A DNA stretch of 64,000 nucleotides, taken from contig JAEWRL010000144.1 of assembly GCA_023398955.1 (NCBI GenBank), positions 124,001-188,000 of the forward strand. The letters are read 5' to 3'. Below, in pieces: positions 18,074 through 27,142 of the stretch (positions are counted from its first letter, which is position 1; every line of letters begins with the position of its first letter). This DNA comes from Pseudomonadota bacterium. Its GTDB lineage: Bacteria; Myxococcota_A; Polyangia; Polyangiales; Polyangiaceae. The translations under genes were made by a program, and so were the position numbers. The notes beneath the pieces are model-generated. The model searched no databases. It saw only the letters and a list, made by a program, of their open reading frames with translations, and was not told where the DNA came from.

Positions 18074-19108
18074 TCAACGTCGCTTCATCCGGAGGATGCC
18101 CTGACCAGTGAGCTCGGCCAGGATGCGCAGCGCGTCCAGTGCCGGCATGCCGCTGATGTCGAGCAGTTCCTCCACGGTCGACGACCCATCCACAAGTGAC
18201 AAAAGGAAGCCCGATCTGTGGTCGAGCGATAGCCAACGGATGCGTTCCGAGCTGACGCAGACCTCGACGACCTGGTCGAAGCAGCCAACTCGGGCGGAGT
18301 ACATCTCGGTCAGGACGTCTCGACAGCTCTGTGCGTACCGCGCCGCCTCCAGATCCATCGGATCTTTGGCGAGCAGCTGCTCGGCAGCCTCGAGTGCACC
18401 GGTGAAGTCACCGACGGCGTAGCTGTCTTTGCAGCGGGCGAGTAGCTCGTCCTCGGGGGGGCTGGGGGGCGGATCATCGACTGCCTCGAGCTGAAACTCT
18501 TCGGACACGCTGAGCCCCTGCGCCACGTCGGGCTCTCCCGTCGCCGCCACCTGTTTGCGAGGCGCCTGCCGTGGACGTCCGCCGCTGCCTCCCGGGTCGT
18601 CCGACAGCGAAAGCTGCCGGACGGGAGTAGAGATGTCTAGGTCGTCCTCCAACTCGAGATCCACGTCGTCCAGCTCGGGCAGTGGCGCTTCGATGGTGAT
18701 GCGGTCGGAGTCGGGGATCAGATCCTCCGGCGGAAGTGTCTCCGGCAGCGGTGGGTCGAGCGAATCCGAATAGCGCCGCGGCCCGTGGGGCCGCCCCGAT
18801 ATCCCGAGCTCCGCCGCGAGCGTGTCGGGCCATTTGTTTGCGCCGGGCGCTGGATCGGCACGGAGGGCCTGTGCCGTCGCGCCTTGAGCGTCCGCCATTG
18901 CCCGTGCCACGTACTCGTCGGGGGGGAGGGCGGGGACAGCGGTAATGCGATCGTGCGCATCGCCCTCCTCATCTTGCTCGTCGGTGTCTTCGGACGACAT
19001 GGAGAAGGTCCCGGCGAAGATGTCTTCGCCCCACTCGTCGTCCAGCTCGCGTGTCTTTGGCGGGATTGAGAGCGGGCGGCGCTTCTGGTTGGGATCGTTG
19101 GGACCCAT
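18074..19108 (-). CDS. Acidic TPR/winged-helix protein
   Basis: A 344-residue protein. The first 210 residues are acidic and low in complexity. A TPR-like pair follows (ELLARCKDSYAVGDFTGALE and on), and the last 60 residues (SLVDGSSTVEELLDISGMPA and on) look like a small winged-helix module of the sort seen in PATAN and PqqD-like proteins. A similar winged-helix segment starts the J-domain protein two genes upstream, which suggests a shared interaction. It has no signal peptide. It sits between dnaK (29 bases upstream) and the M1 peptidase (0 bases). Function unknown. Confidence 0.72.
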   Translation of the reverse strand: MGPNDPNQKRRPLSIPPKTRELDDEWGEDIFAGTFSMSSEDTDEQDEEGDAHDRITAVPALPPDEYVARAMADAQGATAQALRADPAPGANKWPDTLAAELGISGRPHGPRRYSDSLDPPLPETLPPEDLIPDSDRITIEAPLPELDDVDLELEDDLDISTPVRQLSLSDDPGGSGGRPRQAPRKQVAATGEPDVAQGLSVSEEFQLEAVDDPPPSPPEDELLARCKDSYAVGDFTGALEAAEQLLAKDPMDLEAARYAQSCRDVLTEMYSARVGCFDQVVEVCVSSERIRWLSLDHRSGFLLSLVDGSSTVEELLDISGMPALDALRILAELTGQGILRMKRR

Positions 19109-19137
19109 GAGAATGCTGGTTCCGGAAGTGGAGCGAC

Positions 19138-20964
19138 TCAGGTGGTTTGGGACGTCACGCCCTTGAACATGCGCTGGATGCGCTGAAGCTGTTCGATCTG
19201 GGCCTGAACCGCTTGGGTCTCTCGGGACTGGAGGGCGCGCTTGGAAGCGTCCACGACCCGGTGGGCTTTGGAGAGGGCCTCTCGCCCGAAGTCCGACCCC
19301 CCCACTACACTCTCAATCTCCGGGAACATTCGCGTGACCTCGTCGATGAGTGTCTCGACGGTCTGCCTTGCGCCCTCGAACGCTTCGTCGGTGCGCCGTT
19401 CCACCAAGTAGTCTTCCGCGTCGGACATCATGCTGCGAATCTCGTCCTGGGTGAGGCCGCTCGATGCCGTAACCTGGATGGACTGTGCCTGCCCTGTCTC
19501 CAGGTCCTTCGCATGCACGCTGACTATCCCATTCGTGTCGATGGAGAACGTGACCTCGATCTCCACCTCACCCTTCACCGCGCGGCGCAACCCAGTCAGG
19601 ATGAACTCCCCGAGTAGCTCGTTCTCATCTGCGTTCTTGCTCTCCCCCTGCATTACGAGGATCTTCACTGCCGTTTGGTTGTCACGACTGGTGGTGAAGA
19701 TCTTCGCTCGGCTCGTTGGAACCGTCGTGTTTTGAGGGATCAGCTCCTCGAAGTGGCTTCCGAAGGTCATGATCCCGAGCGCGTGCGGCGTCACGTCGAG
19801 GAGGATCATCTCGTGCTTGTCCTCGACGAGAGCAGCTCCCTGTATCGCCGCCCCCAGAGCAACCACCTCGTCGGGGTGGACTCCGCGGTTCGGTTCCTTC
19901 TGGAAGAACGATGAGACGGCCTGCTGAACCGCTGGCATCCTTGTCATGCCGCCCACGAGAATGACGTCATCCAGCTCGTCGAGGTCTAGCTTCGCGTCGT
20001 CCAGCGCCTGGGCGCAGATGTCGACTGTTCTCTGTACGAGATCCGCGGTCAATCGCTCGAGCGTATTGCGAGAGATGGACCGCTGCAGGTGCAACGCCTC
20101 GTTTCTGCCAGTCGAGATGATGAAGGGTAGGTTGATCTCCGTTTCCGACACGCTGGTGAGCTCGCACTTGGCCTTTTCGGCACCATCGCGGAGGCGCTGC
20201 AGTGCCATTCGGTCCTCCCTCAAGTCTATCCCGTGCTCCTCTTTGAAGCTTTGTACCAGCCAGTCGATAACGCGGGTGTCGAAGTCTTCGCCGCCTAGAA
20301 AGGTGTCTCCCGTCGTGCTGATGACCTTGAAGACGCCATGCGAGCCGATCTCGAGAATGCTGATGTCGAAAGTCCCCCCGCCCAGATCGTAGACAGCGAC
20401 GGTCTTGTCCAGAGAGCGGCCGAAGCCGTAAGCGAGCGCTGCAGCAGTCGGCTCGTTGATGATCCGAATGACATCCAGGCCGGCGATGGCTCCTGCGTCC
20501 TTCGTCGCCTGTCGCTGGTTGTCGTTGAAGTAGGCTGGCACGGTGATCACGGCCTTTGTGACCGACTGACCGAGATAGTCTTCGGCGATGATCTTCATCT
20601 CTTGAAGGACCATCGAGCTGATTTCTGGGACAGAGTAGGTCTTGTCACGAAGACGTACCCGGACGTCGCCATGGGGGCCCTCCACGATGGTGTAGCTGCA
20701 GGCCATCAGAGAGTTCTTGGCCTGCGGTGAGTCCCACTTTCGGCCGATTAGGCGCTTGGCGGCGTACACGGTGTTCTCGGCGTTGGTGATCGCCTGCCGT
20801 TTGGCGATGTGGCCGACGAGGCGCTTGCCGGCCTCGGTGACTGCCACCATGCTGGGGGTCGTCTTGTACCCTCCCCGGTTCGAGATGACTACCGGTGTAT
20901 CGGCATCCATGACCGCTACGCAGGAGTTGGTGGTTCCCAGATCGATTCCAATCACTCGCTCCAT
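19138..20964 (-). CDS. dnaK: DnaK-type Hsp70 chaperone paralogue
   Basis: A 608-residue Hsp70. The ATPase domain begins MERVIGIDLGTTNSCVAVMD and contains AVITVPAYFNDNQRQATKDA, VYDLGGGTFDISIL and ILVGGMTRMP; the substrate-binding domain has LLDVTPHALGI and GEFILTGLRRA. The C-terminal lid is short and lacks the acidic EEVD/EKK-type ending, and neither grpE nor dnaJ of the standard locus is adjacent. The direct upstream partner is a J-domain/TPR protein (20981-22603), so the pair is probably a specialised Hsp70 system rather than the housekeeping DnaK. I chose ATG 20964 because the frame upstream of it lies outside family homology. Confidence 0.93.
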   Translation of the reverse strand: MERVIGIDLGTTNSCVAVMDADTPVVISNRGGYKTTPSMVAVTEAGKRLVGHIAKRQAITNAENTVYAAKRLIGRKWDSPQAKNSLMACSYTIVEGPHGDVRVRLRDKTYSVPEISSMVLQEMKIIAEDYLGQSVTKAVITVPAYFNDNQRQATKDAGAIAGLDVIRIINEPTAAALAYGFGRSLDKTVAVYDLGGGTFDISILEIGSHGVFKVISTTGDTFLGGEDFDTRVIDWLVQSFKEEHGIDLREDRMALQRLRDGAEKAKCELTSVSETEINLPFIISTGRNEALHLQRSISRNTLERLTADLVQRTVDICAQALDDAKLDLDELDDVILVGGMTRMPAVQQAVSSFFQKEPNRGVHPDEVVALGAAIQGAALVEDKHEMILLDVTPHALGIMTFGSHFEELIPQNTTVPTSRAKIFTTSRDNQTAVKILVMQGESKNADENELLGEFILTGLRRAVKGEVEIEVTFSIDTNGIVSVHAKDLETGQAQSIQVTASSGLTQDEIRSMMSDAEDYLVERRTDEAFEGARQTVETLIDEVTRMFPEIESVVGGSDFGREALSKAHRVVDASKRALQSRETQAVQAQIEQLQRIQRMFKGVTSQTT

Positions 20965-20980
20965 GCCCGTCTCTCGATTC

Positions 20981-22603
20981 TCAGGTCGTGCTCTGCTTGG
21001 TTTTCTTGAGGAGGTCCCTAATTGAAGCATCCTTCGGGGCGAGGCCGCTAGCGCGTTCGAGTTCCATCAGCGCGCTGGTGCGCATCCCCGCGGCGGCGTA
21101 GATGCGCGCCAAGATGACCCGAGCCTCGACATTGTTCTCGTCGACAGCGAGGACCCGCTTCGCGAGTGCTGCGGCCTTCTTCAAGTCACCCGCACTCTCC
21201 AGCAGACACTGAGCCGATTTGAGCAAGAGCAGGCGGCTGTCGCTGCTGCGGGCGGCACGCTCGTAACTCTGTGCCGCGTCGGTCAGATGGCCGCATTTCT
21301 CGGCGTCCCGCGCGCGCTCGAGATGCTTCTCATGCAGCTCGCCAGCGCATTTGGCTTCGAGCTCTGCGAGCTTCTTGGCGATGGAAGCATCCTCAGGAGC
21401 AATAGCCGCAGCGATCCTCATTGCGTTCGCTGCAGCGACCCATTGTCCCGCTTCGATGCTTCGACCTGCCGCTTCGCGGTGCCGCTCCACCTGCGCCTGA
21501 CGCGACAGGGAGGTGCGCCGTGTGAACTCGTGGCGTAACTCGTCGGCGATGCCGACGTGGCTCGACGTCGCGACGGTGCTCGGCGGGGGCCTAGAGGCGG
21601 AGGTGGCACCGGCCAGTTGTCGAGCAAGGGCTTTCTTGCGCACGCTGGGCGGAAGCGACGACAGACGCCGCGCCGAGTCGAACCGTGCGGCTTCGTCGCG
21701 GCGTTCGGGAACGGTGCCCGTGGCGACGGCTGCTTTGCGACTTCCCCCATTGGCGGAAGGAGGAGAGCTTGGGGAGCTGGTGAGCGGCGGGTTCGAGGAT
21801 TGCGGACACGCCGGCACGATGGATGTCGAGTCCTCCGGGGCACCGAACGGCGAGGGAATAGCCGACGTCATCGTGAACCGACCATTCGCACACTCTTCTT
21901 GGATCATCTCGTGCAGCGAGGAGGCGATGGAGTTTTGGGAGGGTGTCAGTGTCCGCTGACGGTCGAGGAACTCGTCGTAGTCGCGCCGAGTTCGGGACCG
22001 TGACAGGACCTCCTGGGCCTCTGTGAGCCTTGCGAAGATGGCTTCGAGTTTTGCCTTGTAGGTGCCGAGCCGTTTCCCGAAGTAGCGGTCCGGATGAAAA
22101 AGGCTGACAATTCCGTAGTATGCGCTCTTGACAGCGCGGCGGTCCGCGTCGCGATCCAGACCCAGCAACTGATAGTGGTCGAGGTACTCGAGGTGCTGGA
22201 ACAGCGCGAGCACGCAAACACGTCGACGGTAGCCGAGATCCACGTCCTCCGACAAGTCCTCGCCCGCACAGAGCTCCTCGGCGAACTCGAAGCCCGGTGG
22301 GAGGTCCTCCTTCGAGCCGTCGACGGGCGGTGTGGTCGCAGGTGGAGGTGCCGTGCCGTGCTGGACTGGACTTGGCATGTCGCCAAAGAAAACGATCGCG
22401 CCCAACGCGGCGAGGCGGTCTAGGGCAGCGAGCACGACCTCGCGGTCCATACCCGTTCCAGCAACGATATCGGCCTCGCAGCTCGCGCCATCGACGCGTG
22501 AAAGGACGAAGGCCTCGGCGGGCGTAATTGGCAGCGAACGTAGCTCGACGCCCGCCGCGAGTTGCGGTCTACGACGACACTCTTGATGATTCACATTCGC
22601 CAA
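20981..22603 (-). CDS. J-domain co-chaperone with winged helix and TPRs
   Basis: A 540-residue protein. Residues 25-75 form a small winged-helix-like module (PAEAFVLSRVDGASCEADIV). Residues 142-212 are a J domain with the essential HPD tripeptide at 170-172 (SLFHPDRYFGK). Residues 370-540 are TPR-like helices. J domains trigger ATP hydrolysis by Hsp70, and the next gene is dnaK, 16 bases downstream, so this is almost certainly its dedicated partner. The start is unsure: TTG 22603 or GTG 22594. Both overlap the 3' end of the acyltransferase gene by 26-35 bases. Confidence 0.88.
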   Translation of the reverse strand: MANVNHQECRRRPQLAAGVELRSLPITPAEAFVLSRVDGASCEADIVAGTGMDREVVLAALDRLAALGAIVFFGDMPSPVQHGTAPPPATTPPVDGSKEDLPPGFEFAEELCAGEDLSEDVDLGYRRRVCVLALFQHLEYLDHYQLLGLDRDADRRAVKSAYYGIVSLFHPDRYFGKRLGTYKAKLEAIFARLTEAQEVLSRSRTRRDYDEFLDRQRTLTPSQNSIASSLHEMIQEECANGRFTMTSAIPSPFGAPEDSTSIVPACPQSSNPPLTSSPSSPPSANGGSRKAAVATGTVPERRDEAARFDSARRLSSLPPSVRKKALARQLAGATSASRPPPSTVATSSHVGIADELRHEFTRRTSLSRQAQVERHREAAGRSIEAGQWVAAANAMRIAAAIAPEDASIAKKLAELEAKCAGELHEKHLERARDAEKCGHLTDAAQSYERAARSSDSRLLLLKSAQCLLESAGDLKKAAALAKRVLAVDENNVEARVILARIYAAAGMRTSALMELERASGLAPKDASIRDLLKKTKQSTT

Positions 22604-23735
22604 TCAGCTCCCGGACTCCCGCCAGTGTACGCTTGCCCTGCGGCGAAAACACGTGGAAATTCATCCCCATCCATGGGCACTGTTCAGGAGAGGAGCGGAT
22701 CGCGCGTGAGGCGATGTCGGCGGCGCGCTGCAACAGACTCCCCTCTTCACGGCCGGTCTGGAGGCGTTGCATCCGCAACTGGAACGTCGGCCGTGTAGAG
22801 CGCACGCACGTGTGGTTCTGACCAACTGGTTCCAGCCATGCCATGACGACTGCTGCGCCAGTGCGGCGTGCCACGCGCTCGGGCCCCAGAGCGTAGCGAG
22901 TCTCGCATCCGAGTACCTGAACAGAAACTGCCGCCGTACGACCCGGAAGATCGGGCAGAAAACCGACGGGGCGCCTCCGCCTCAGAGCGCGTAGGAGAGC
23001 GAAGGGCGCCTCGGGCCGCCCCCGGTGGATGACCTCGATGCCGCGCGCTCGGCGATGGTAGTCCACGGTGCGGTTCAGCTTCGGATCGTAGCTCTCCCGC
23101 ACCACGACTGCTGGGGTGTAGTTCAGTTGCGCTAGCACTGCCGCAGTGTACTCATAGGGCCCAAGGTGTGGGCTCAAGACTACGCATCCGCGGCCCTCCG
23201 CAACAGCCGTATCCAGCACATGTCGTGCCTCCACGGCGAAGGAAACCACAGTGGACGGGATCATGCTGGGCCGGCGCAGGAGAAGGCAGAGGCCAAGGTT
23301 CGTGCCCGCCGTGCGAAAGCTCAGACGGACAGTAGCTCTTGGATCTGCCTCGGGGAGCGCCAGCGCCACTTGGGTCATCGCATGGACGCGCAGGCGAGCG
23401 CAGACTGCATGAGCAAGTAGGCCAAGCAGTGCGCAACAGCGAATGAGGTGCCGCGCTGGCATCAGGTCAATGACCATCAGCGCAGCCATCACGAGTGCGC
23501 GGATCGAGGCGTTCTTCAGGGCTTGAGGGCGTGTCCACCTGCCTCCCGCCCGCACATCCCGCTCGTCCGCCCTTTTCCGCTGGGGCGAGCAAGTACGTAC
23601 CGCTTCCACCGACTGACCCGCCCTCGAAGGGGTGGCTTCTAAGCTCTGCGCCTCACGCATACCTGTCCGTGATCCCCTTGTCCGCCGCGGCGCGTCTACG
23701 CACCTACTCCAAAGCCTAGCGGGATGGAGTGCCAT
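22569..23735 (-). CDS. LpxL/HtrB-like lysophospholipid acyltransferase
   Basis: An LABLAT-family acyltransferase with a hydrophobic N-terminal part (ASIRALVMAALMVIDLMPARH), the catalytic HX4E motif in LSPHLGPYEYTAAVL, RARGIEVIHRG and a VGFLPDLPGR segment. Such enzymes add secondary acyl chains to lipid A or related lipids at the inner membrane. The given start is the outer limit of the open frame. Family homology begins only around residue 70, so the real start is probably one of the internal ATG or GTG codons (for example 23660). It overlaps the J-protein gene and may lead that operon. Confidence 0.82.
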   Translation of the reverse strand: MALHPARLWSRCVDAPRRTRGSRTGMREAQSLEATPSRAGQSVEAVRTCSPQRKRADERDVRAGGRWTRPQALKNASIRALVMAALMVIDLMPARHLIRCCALLGLLAHAVCARLRVHAMTQVALALPEADPRATVRLSFRTAGTNLGLCLLLRRPSMIPSTVVSFAVEARHVLDTAVAEGRGCVVLSPHLGPYEYTAAVLAQLNYTPAVVVRESYDPKLNRTVDYHRRARGIEVIHRGRPEAPFALLRALRRRRPVGFLPDLPGRTAAVSVQVLGCETRYALGPERVARRTGAAVVMAWLEPVGQNHTCVRSTRPTFQLRMQRLQTGREEGSLLQRAADIASRAIRSSPEQCPWMGMNFHVFSPQGKRTLAGVRELIGECESSRVSS

Positions 23736-23907
23736 TGGGCAAGGGCCGACGGGAGGGCCGGCGCGTTCGCATTGTTGAGAACGCCGGAAGTGGCGGGCTG
23801 TATGGAAACATGGCTCGTGGGGACGGCCTGGACGGCGTCCGCTCTCTCGAGTCGCACGATCCGTTCGTCACGGCCACGGTACCTGGGGTATCCTGCTCCA
23901 CATCCGT

Positions 23908-25509
23908 ATGCCCGTCGTGAACCCGCTGGCGAGGGAGCTCGTCTTCAAGGTCGTCTACTATGGTCCCGGCCTAGGAGGAAAAACCAGTAGCCTGCAGCAC
24001 ATACACCGTGCGACGAAATCCGAGCACCGGGGGCGACTGGTGAGCCTGGCGACGCCGGTCGATAGAACGCTGTACTTCGATTTCCTGCCGATTCGCATCC
24101 CGAGCCTGCGCAATCTCAGCATGAGGCTACAGCTGTTCACCGTGCCTGGTCAGGTCTATTACAATGCGACTCGGCGTCTCGTCTTGACAGGGGCCGACGG
24201 AGTCGTGTTCGTTGCCGACTCTCAGGAGGCTCGTGCGGAGGCCAACCTGGAGAGCATCGAGAACCTCCGAGAGAACCTCGAGCAGCACGGTCGCTCCCTC
24301 CAGGAAGTCCCCCACGTTCTTCAGTACAACAAGCGGGATCTGCCGGATCTCGTATCGATCGAAACCCTGGAGGAGACGCTCAACTGGTATGGGGTGCCGT
24401 CCTTCGCGACCGTGGCTACCGAGGGGGACGGGATCTTCGAAGCGCTCGAGGCGATTACTCGCGCCGTCATGGAAGACTTTGAGCGCCGAGCACCAGAACA
24501 GGCTGCGCCGAGCCGTCGATTCGAGGCGCCGGAGGGCGGCTTGACCGAAGCATTGCGCGACGTCGAGCGCAATGCCCATGAGGCAGCGGCCTCGCGCACC
24601 ACAGGGATTCCGATCGATGGCGCTTCAGGATTAGTGCCTTCCCTTGAAGCGGATGACGCCAGGGGCGCGCAAGGGGGGGGGGTGGCTGATGATAAGGCAG
24701 CGGCAGAGGCTCCGTGGGAGGGGTCCAGCCTGCAGGAGGAGCGCGCGGTAGGAGGCTCGGAGCCTGATGAACCCGCGACTGCGGATCGCCCGTGGAGCCT
24801 GGCCCTGGCGCGAGAAGAGCCCTCCGGGGCCGAGCCGTCCGAGGCGAACGGCGGCGAGCGAGCCACCGTGGATGGCGGGGTCGCCCCCGGGCAGGCGGAC
24901 GGCGCGCTGGCTGAGAGTGCTCCCACCCCCCCCATCGCGCCCAACCTCGTGGAAGACGAGGTCGTTCATCAGGTGGTAGCAGGGGAACGCCCGACCCGTG
25001 ATACGACGCGCCCCGCCCTGCCGCAGCCCTCCATGCAGACAGCTCCGAGCCCGGCGTCAGAACAGAGCTCGAGCATGCCCGAGGTTTCGCGGGTTGCCCC
25101 GTTCTCGGCGGGCGCTCCGAGGCCGGAGACGATTGAGGGCGGCCCCGTTTCTGGTCTCCACACCCTCAGCTTCGCCGAACTCTGGGCGCCAGAGTGTCGT
25201 GAGGCGGCGCTGGATCTCGAGCACGCTATCGCACACGCGCAATGGGAGGTGGCACGGAGCGCCGTCGTGCGCTTGGTGGACCGAGAGCTAAGTGTCGCGG
25301 AGGGGCTGTTCCGTGATGGAGGCGTGGTGGCTCAGCCGGCGGCGCTTACCTGCGTACTACTCGGGATGGAAACCGGGCGATACCTCCGTTATCTGAACCT
25401 CGTACGCGCCGGTGGTCAGTCGAGTGGCCCAGCATTGTCGCGGAGCAACCTGCTCGAGGCGTACCTCTTCGCCTTGGAGCTGCATCAGCGCATCGTCCGC
25501 TTCGGCTAG
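23908..25509 (+). CDS. MglA-family small GTPase with long C-terminal extension
   Basis: A 533-residue protein. The first 195 residues match MglA, the Ras-like polarity GTPase of myxobacteria: P-loop GPGLGGKTS, SLATPVDRTLYFDFLP, switch II TVPGQVYYNATR, ADGVVFVADSQ and base-recognition NKRD. MglA itself is about 195 residues, so some 340 extra residues are present here. They comprise an acidic, Pro-rich linker (200-430) and a helical C-terminal domain (about 430-533) that I do not recognise. No mglB-like GAP gene lies next to it. It probably regulates polarity, motility or another spatial process, but it is not the core mglA. Confidence 0.9.
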   Translation: MPVVNPLARELVFKVVYYGPGLGGKTSSLQHIHRATKSEHRGRLVSLATPVDRTLYFDFLPIRIPSLRNLSMRLQLFTVPGQVYYNATRRLVLTGADGVVFVADSQEARAEANLESIENLRENLEQHGRSLQEVPHVLQYNKRDLPDLVSIETLEETLNWYGVPSFATVATEGDGIFEALEAITRAVMEDFERRAPEQAAPSRRFEAPEGGLTEALRDVERNAHEAAASRTTGIPIDGASGLVPSLEADDARGAQGGGVADDKAAAEAPWEGSSLQEERAVGGSEPDEPATADRPWSLALAREEPSGAEPSEANGGERATVDGGVAPGQADGALAESAPTPPIAPNLVEDEVVHQVVAGERPTRDTTRPALPQPSMQTAPSPASEQSSSMPEVSRVAPFSAGAPRPETIEGGPVSGLHTLSFAELWAPECREAALDLEHAIAHAQWEVARSAVVRLVDRELSVAEGLFRDGGVVAQPAALTCVLLGMETGRYLRYLNLVRAGGQSSGPALSRSNLLEAYLFALELHQRIVRFG

Positions 25510-25753
25510 GAGGAAACCCACTGCAACCAACGCACCGGCCTTCCTCGGTCGCCCGCGTCCCGGGCCGAGCCCATCCGGGCGGACAGCGACCCCGGCCTGA
25601 CGCTCCGGTGGATGGAAACGACGTTCGGTGCGCGAGCCGATAGTCTGACTGCGCGCCATCGAGAGGGCCGCGTGCTCATCGAGAGGTTGCCCGCCGCGGC
25701 GCGCTGTGACGTTGCGGTGGGCCAGAAGCTCTGGGATGCTTCCGCACAGCGAC

Positions 25754-26479
25754 ATGCGAGCCACGGTGATGCTTCTTTGGGTACTTGCAGCCGCCTCGGG
25801 CTGTGCGCGAGCGCACCCAGTACGATATGCCGGTGACGCACGGGCACCAAGTGTTGCCGCGGACGACGTAGACTTTGTCGCAGAGCTTCCACAGGGCTAC
25901 ACGGTCATCGGGGAGCTTGCGGCGCGCTGCGCTAAGCCAGCGTCGCACGGTGCGGTCAAGGACGTGCGATGGATCGACATGATGTGCAGCGAGCCCCTTC
26001 TGCGGCGAGCGATGCGAGAGCGAGCAGCGGGGGTCGGCGGATCGGCGCTGGTGAATGCGCGCTGTGTAAAGACGCACGCAGGTTCCGCGGGCGCGTGGGT
26101 CTGTCGGGCCAGTGTCGCCGTAGGCAAAGCGGCCGGAGGAGCGCACCTTCAGGAGGGTCGCGCGACGGCGGCAGCGGTTCACGGAGGGATATGGGGTGCT
26201 CGCGTCGACGTGACCGCGATCCGCCCCTCGCAAGAGCCCTCGAAAGAGGCCAGAGAGGTCCCCCAAGCGTTGCCCGCCCAGATGAAGCTAGCAGTGGTCG
26301 CGGTGCGGTGTGCGCAGTGTGACCCCGTCCAGCTGGAGCAAGCGGTCCTCGATGTGGCAGGTCTCCTGGGGGCGAGCGCCGTCGCGGCGCTGGACTGCAG
26401 ACCGCACGTCGATGGTTGGCAGTGCCTGGGGGATGCAATGGTCGACGAGTCGCGCGAAATGGGCCTGCGCGCTTGGTGA
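25754..26479 (+). CDS. Predicted lipoprotein
   Basis: A 241-residue protein. The N-terminus MRATVMLLWVLAAASGC is a lipoprotein signal with the lipobox ASGC, so the mature protein should be anchored to a membrane through Cys17. The rest contains several Cys residues (about ten) and no domain I recognise. I chose ATG 25754 because it gives a normal signal peptide; the frame is open from 25706. The stop overlaps the next gene's GTG (GTGA), linking it to the histidine phosphatase. Confidence 0.7.
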   Translation: MRATVMLLWVLAAASGCARAHPVRYAGDARAPSVAADDVDFVAELPQGYTVIGELAARCAKPASHGAVKDVRWIDMMCSEPLLRRAMRERAAGVGGSALVNARCVKTHAGSAGAWVCRASVAVGKAAGGAHLQEGRATAAAVHGGIWGARVDVTAIRPSQEPSKEAREVPQALPAQMKLAVVAVRCAQCDPVQLEQAVLDVAGLLGASAVAALDCRPHVDGWQCLGDAMVDESREMGLRAW

Positions 26480-27141
26480 GTGCACGAGTGGACTGGTTCC
26501 TTCTTCGGCATGGGGAGAGTACGGCCAACGCCGATCAGCGCTTACAGGGGCAGCAGGACGCACCTCTGAGCCCAATCGGCAGGGGGCAGGCGCGTGCGGT
26601 AGGCCTGTGGTGTCGGAACTCTGGACTGCAGTGGCGACGCGTCTATGTTTCTCCGCTCCAGCGGGCTCGCGAGACGGCGAGTCTCTTGATTGCTGCCATG
26701 GAATCCGAACCCGAACTGGCCGTCTGCGAGGAGCTCTGCGAGATCGGGGCAGGGGATCTCGAGGGACACACCGTCGAAGAGCTCCGGGAGCGTTTTCCCG
26801 AGTTTCGGAGCGGACCCATTACTGAGTACGCGGATTTCTCAAGGTTTGGCGGCGAGAGTTATGAGCAGGTACAGGGGAGGGTTGCTCAGCTTTATGATCG
26901 AATCCGGCATGACTGTAGGTCGGCGCAGGAGACTGTGCTGCTCGTGGCGCATGGTGGGCTCATCCGCCAAGTCGTCAAGTACCTCGTGACCAACCCGGTT
27001 CCCTCCGTCGTCTCGTTGAAGACCAGCAATTGCGCGCTGACTCGGATTGCTGTTCGGGAGACGGAAACCCGCACGCGTGGCGAACTCGTCTGGCACGTGC
27101 CGTTCGACTTGATGGTTCGACAAACGCTTGGGGGCCAGTGA
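26476..27141 (+). CDS. Histidine phosphatase (phosphoglycerate-mutase-like)
   Basis: A 221-residue histidine-phosphatase superfamily member with the phospho-acceptor motif LLRHGESTANA, the second basic motif SPLQRARETA and the late VAHGGLIR segment with the second catalytic His. It could dephosphorylate sugar phosphates, nucleotides or proteins; the sequence does not settle which. Start GTG 26476 overlaps the upstream stop, so translation is likely coupled to the lipoprotein gene. The XPB helicase gene follows after 1 base. Confidence 0.88.
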   Translation: MSARVDWFLLRHGESTANADQRLQGQQDAPLSPIGRGQARAVGLWCRNSGLQWRRVYVSPLQRARETASLLIAAMESEPELAVCEELCEIGAGDLEGHTVEELRERFPEFRSGPITEYADFSRFGGESYEQVQGRVAQLYDRIRHDCRSAQETVLLVAHGGLIRQVVKYLVTNPVPSVVSLKTSNCALTRIAVRETETRTRGELVWHVPFDLMVRQTLGGQ

Positions 27142-27142
27142 C

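Noticed and set aside
22646..22664. CACGTG inside the acyltransferase gene as a parS
   Set aside because: The flanks do not form the required inverted repeat and the site lies in coding sequence far from parAB.
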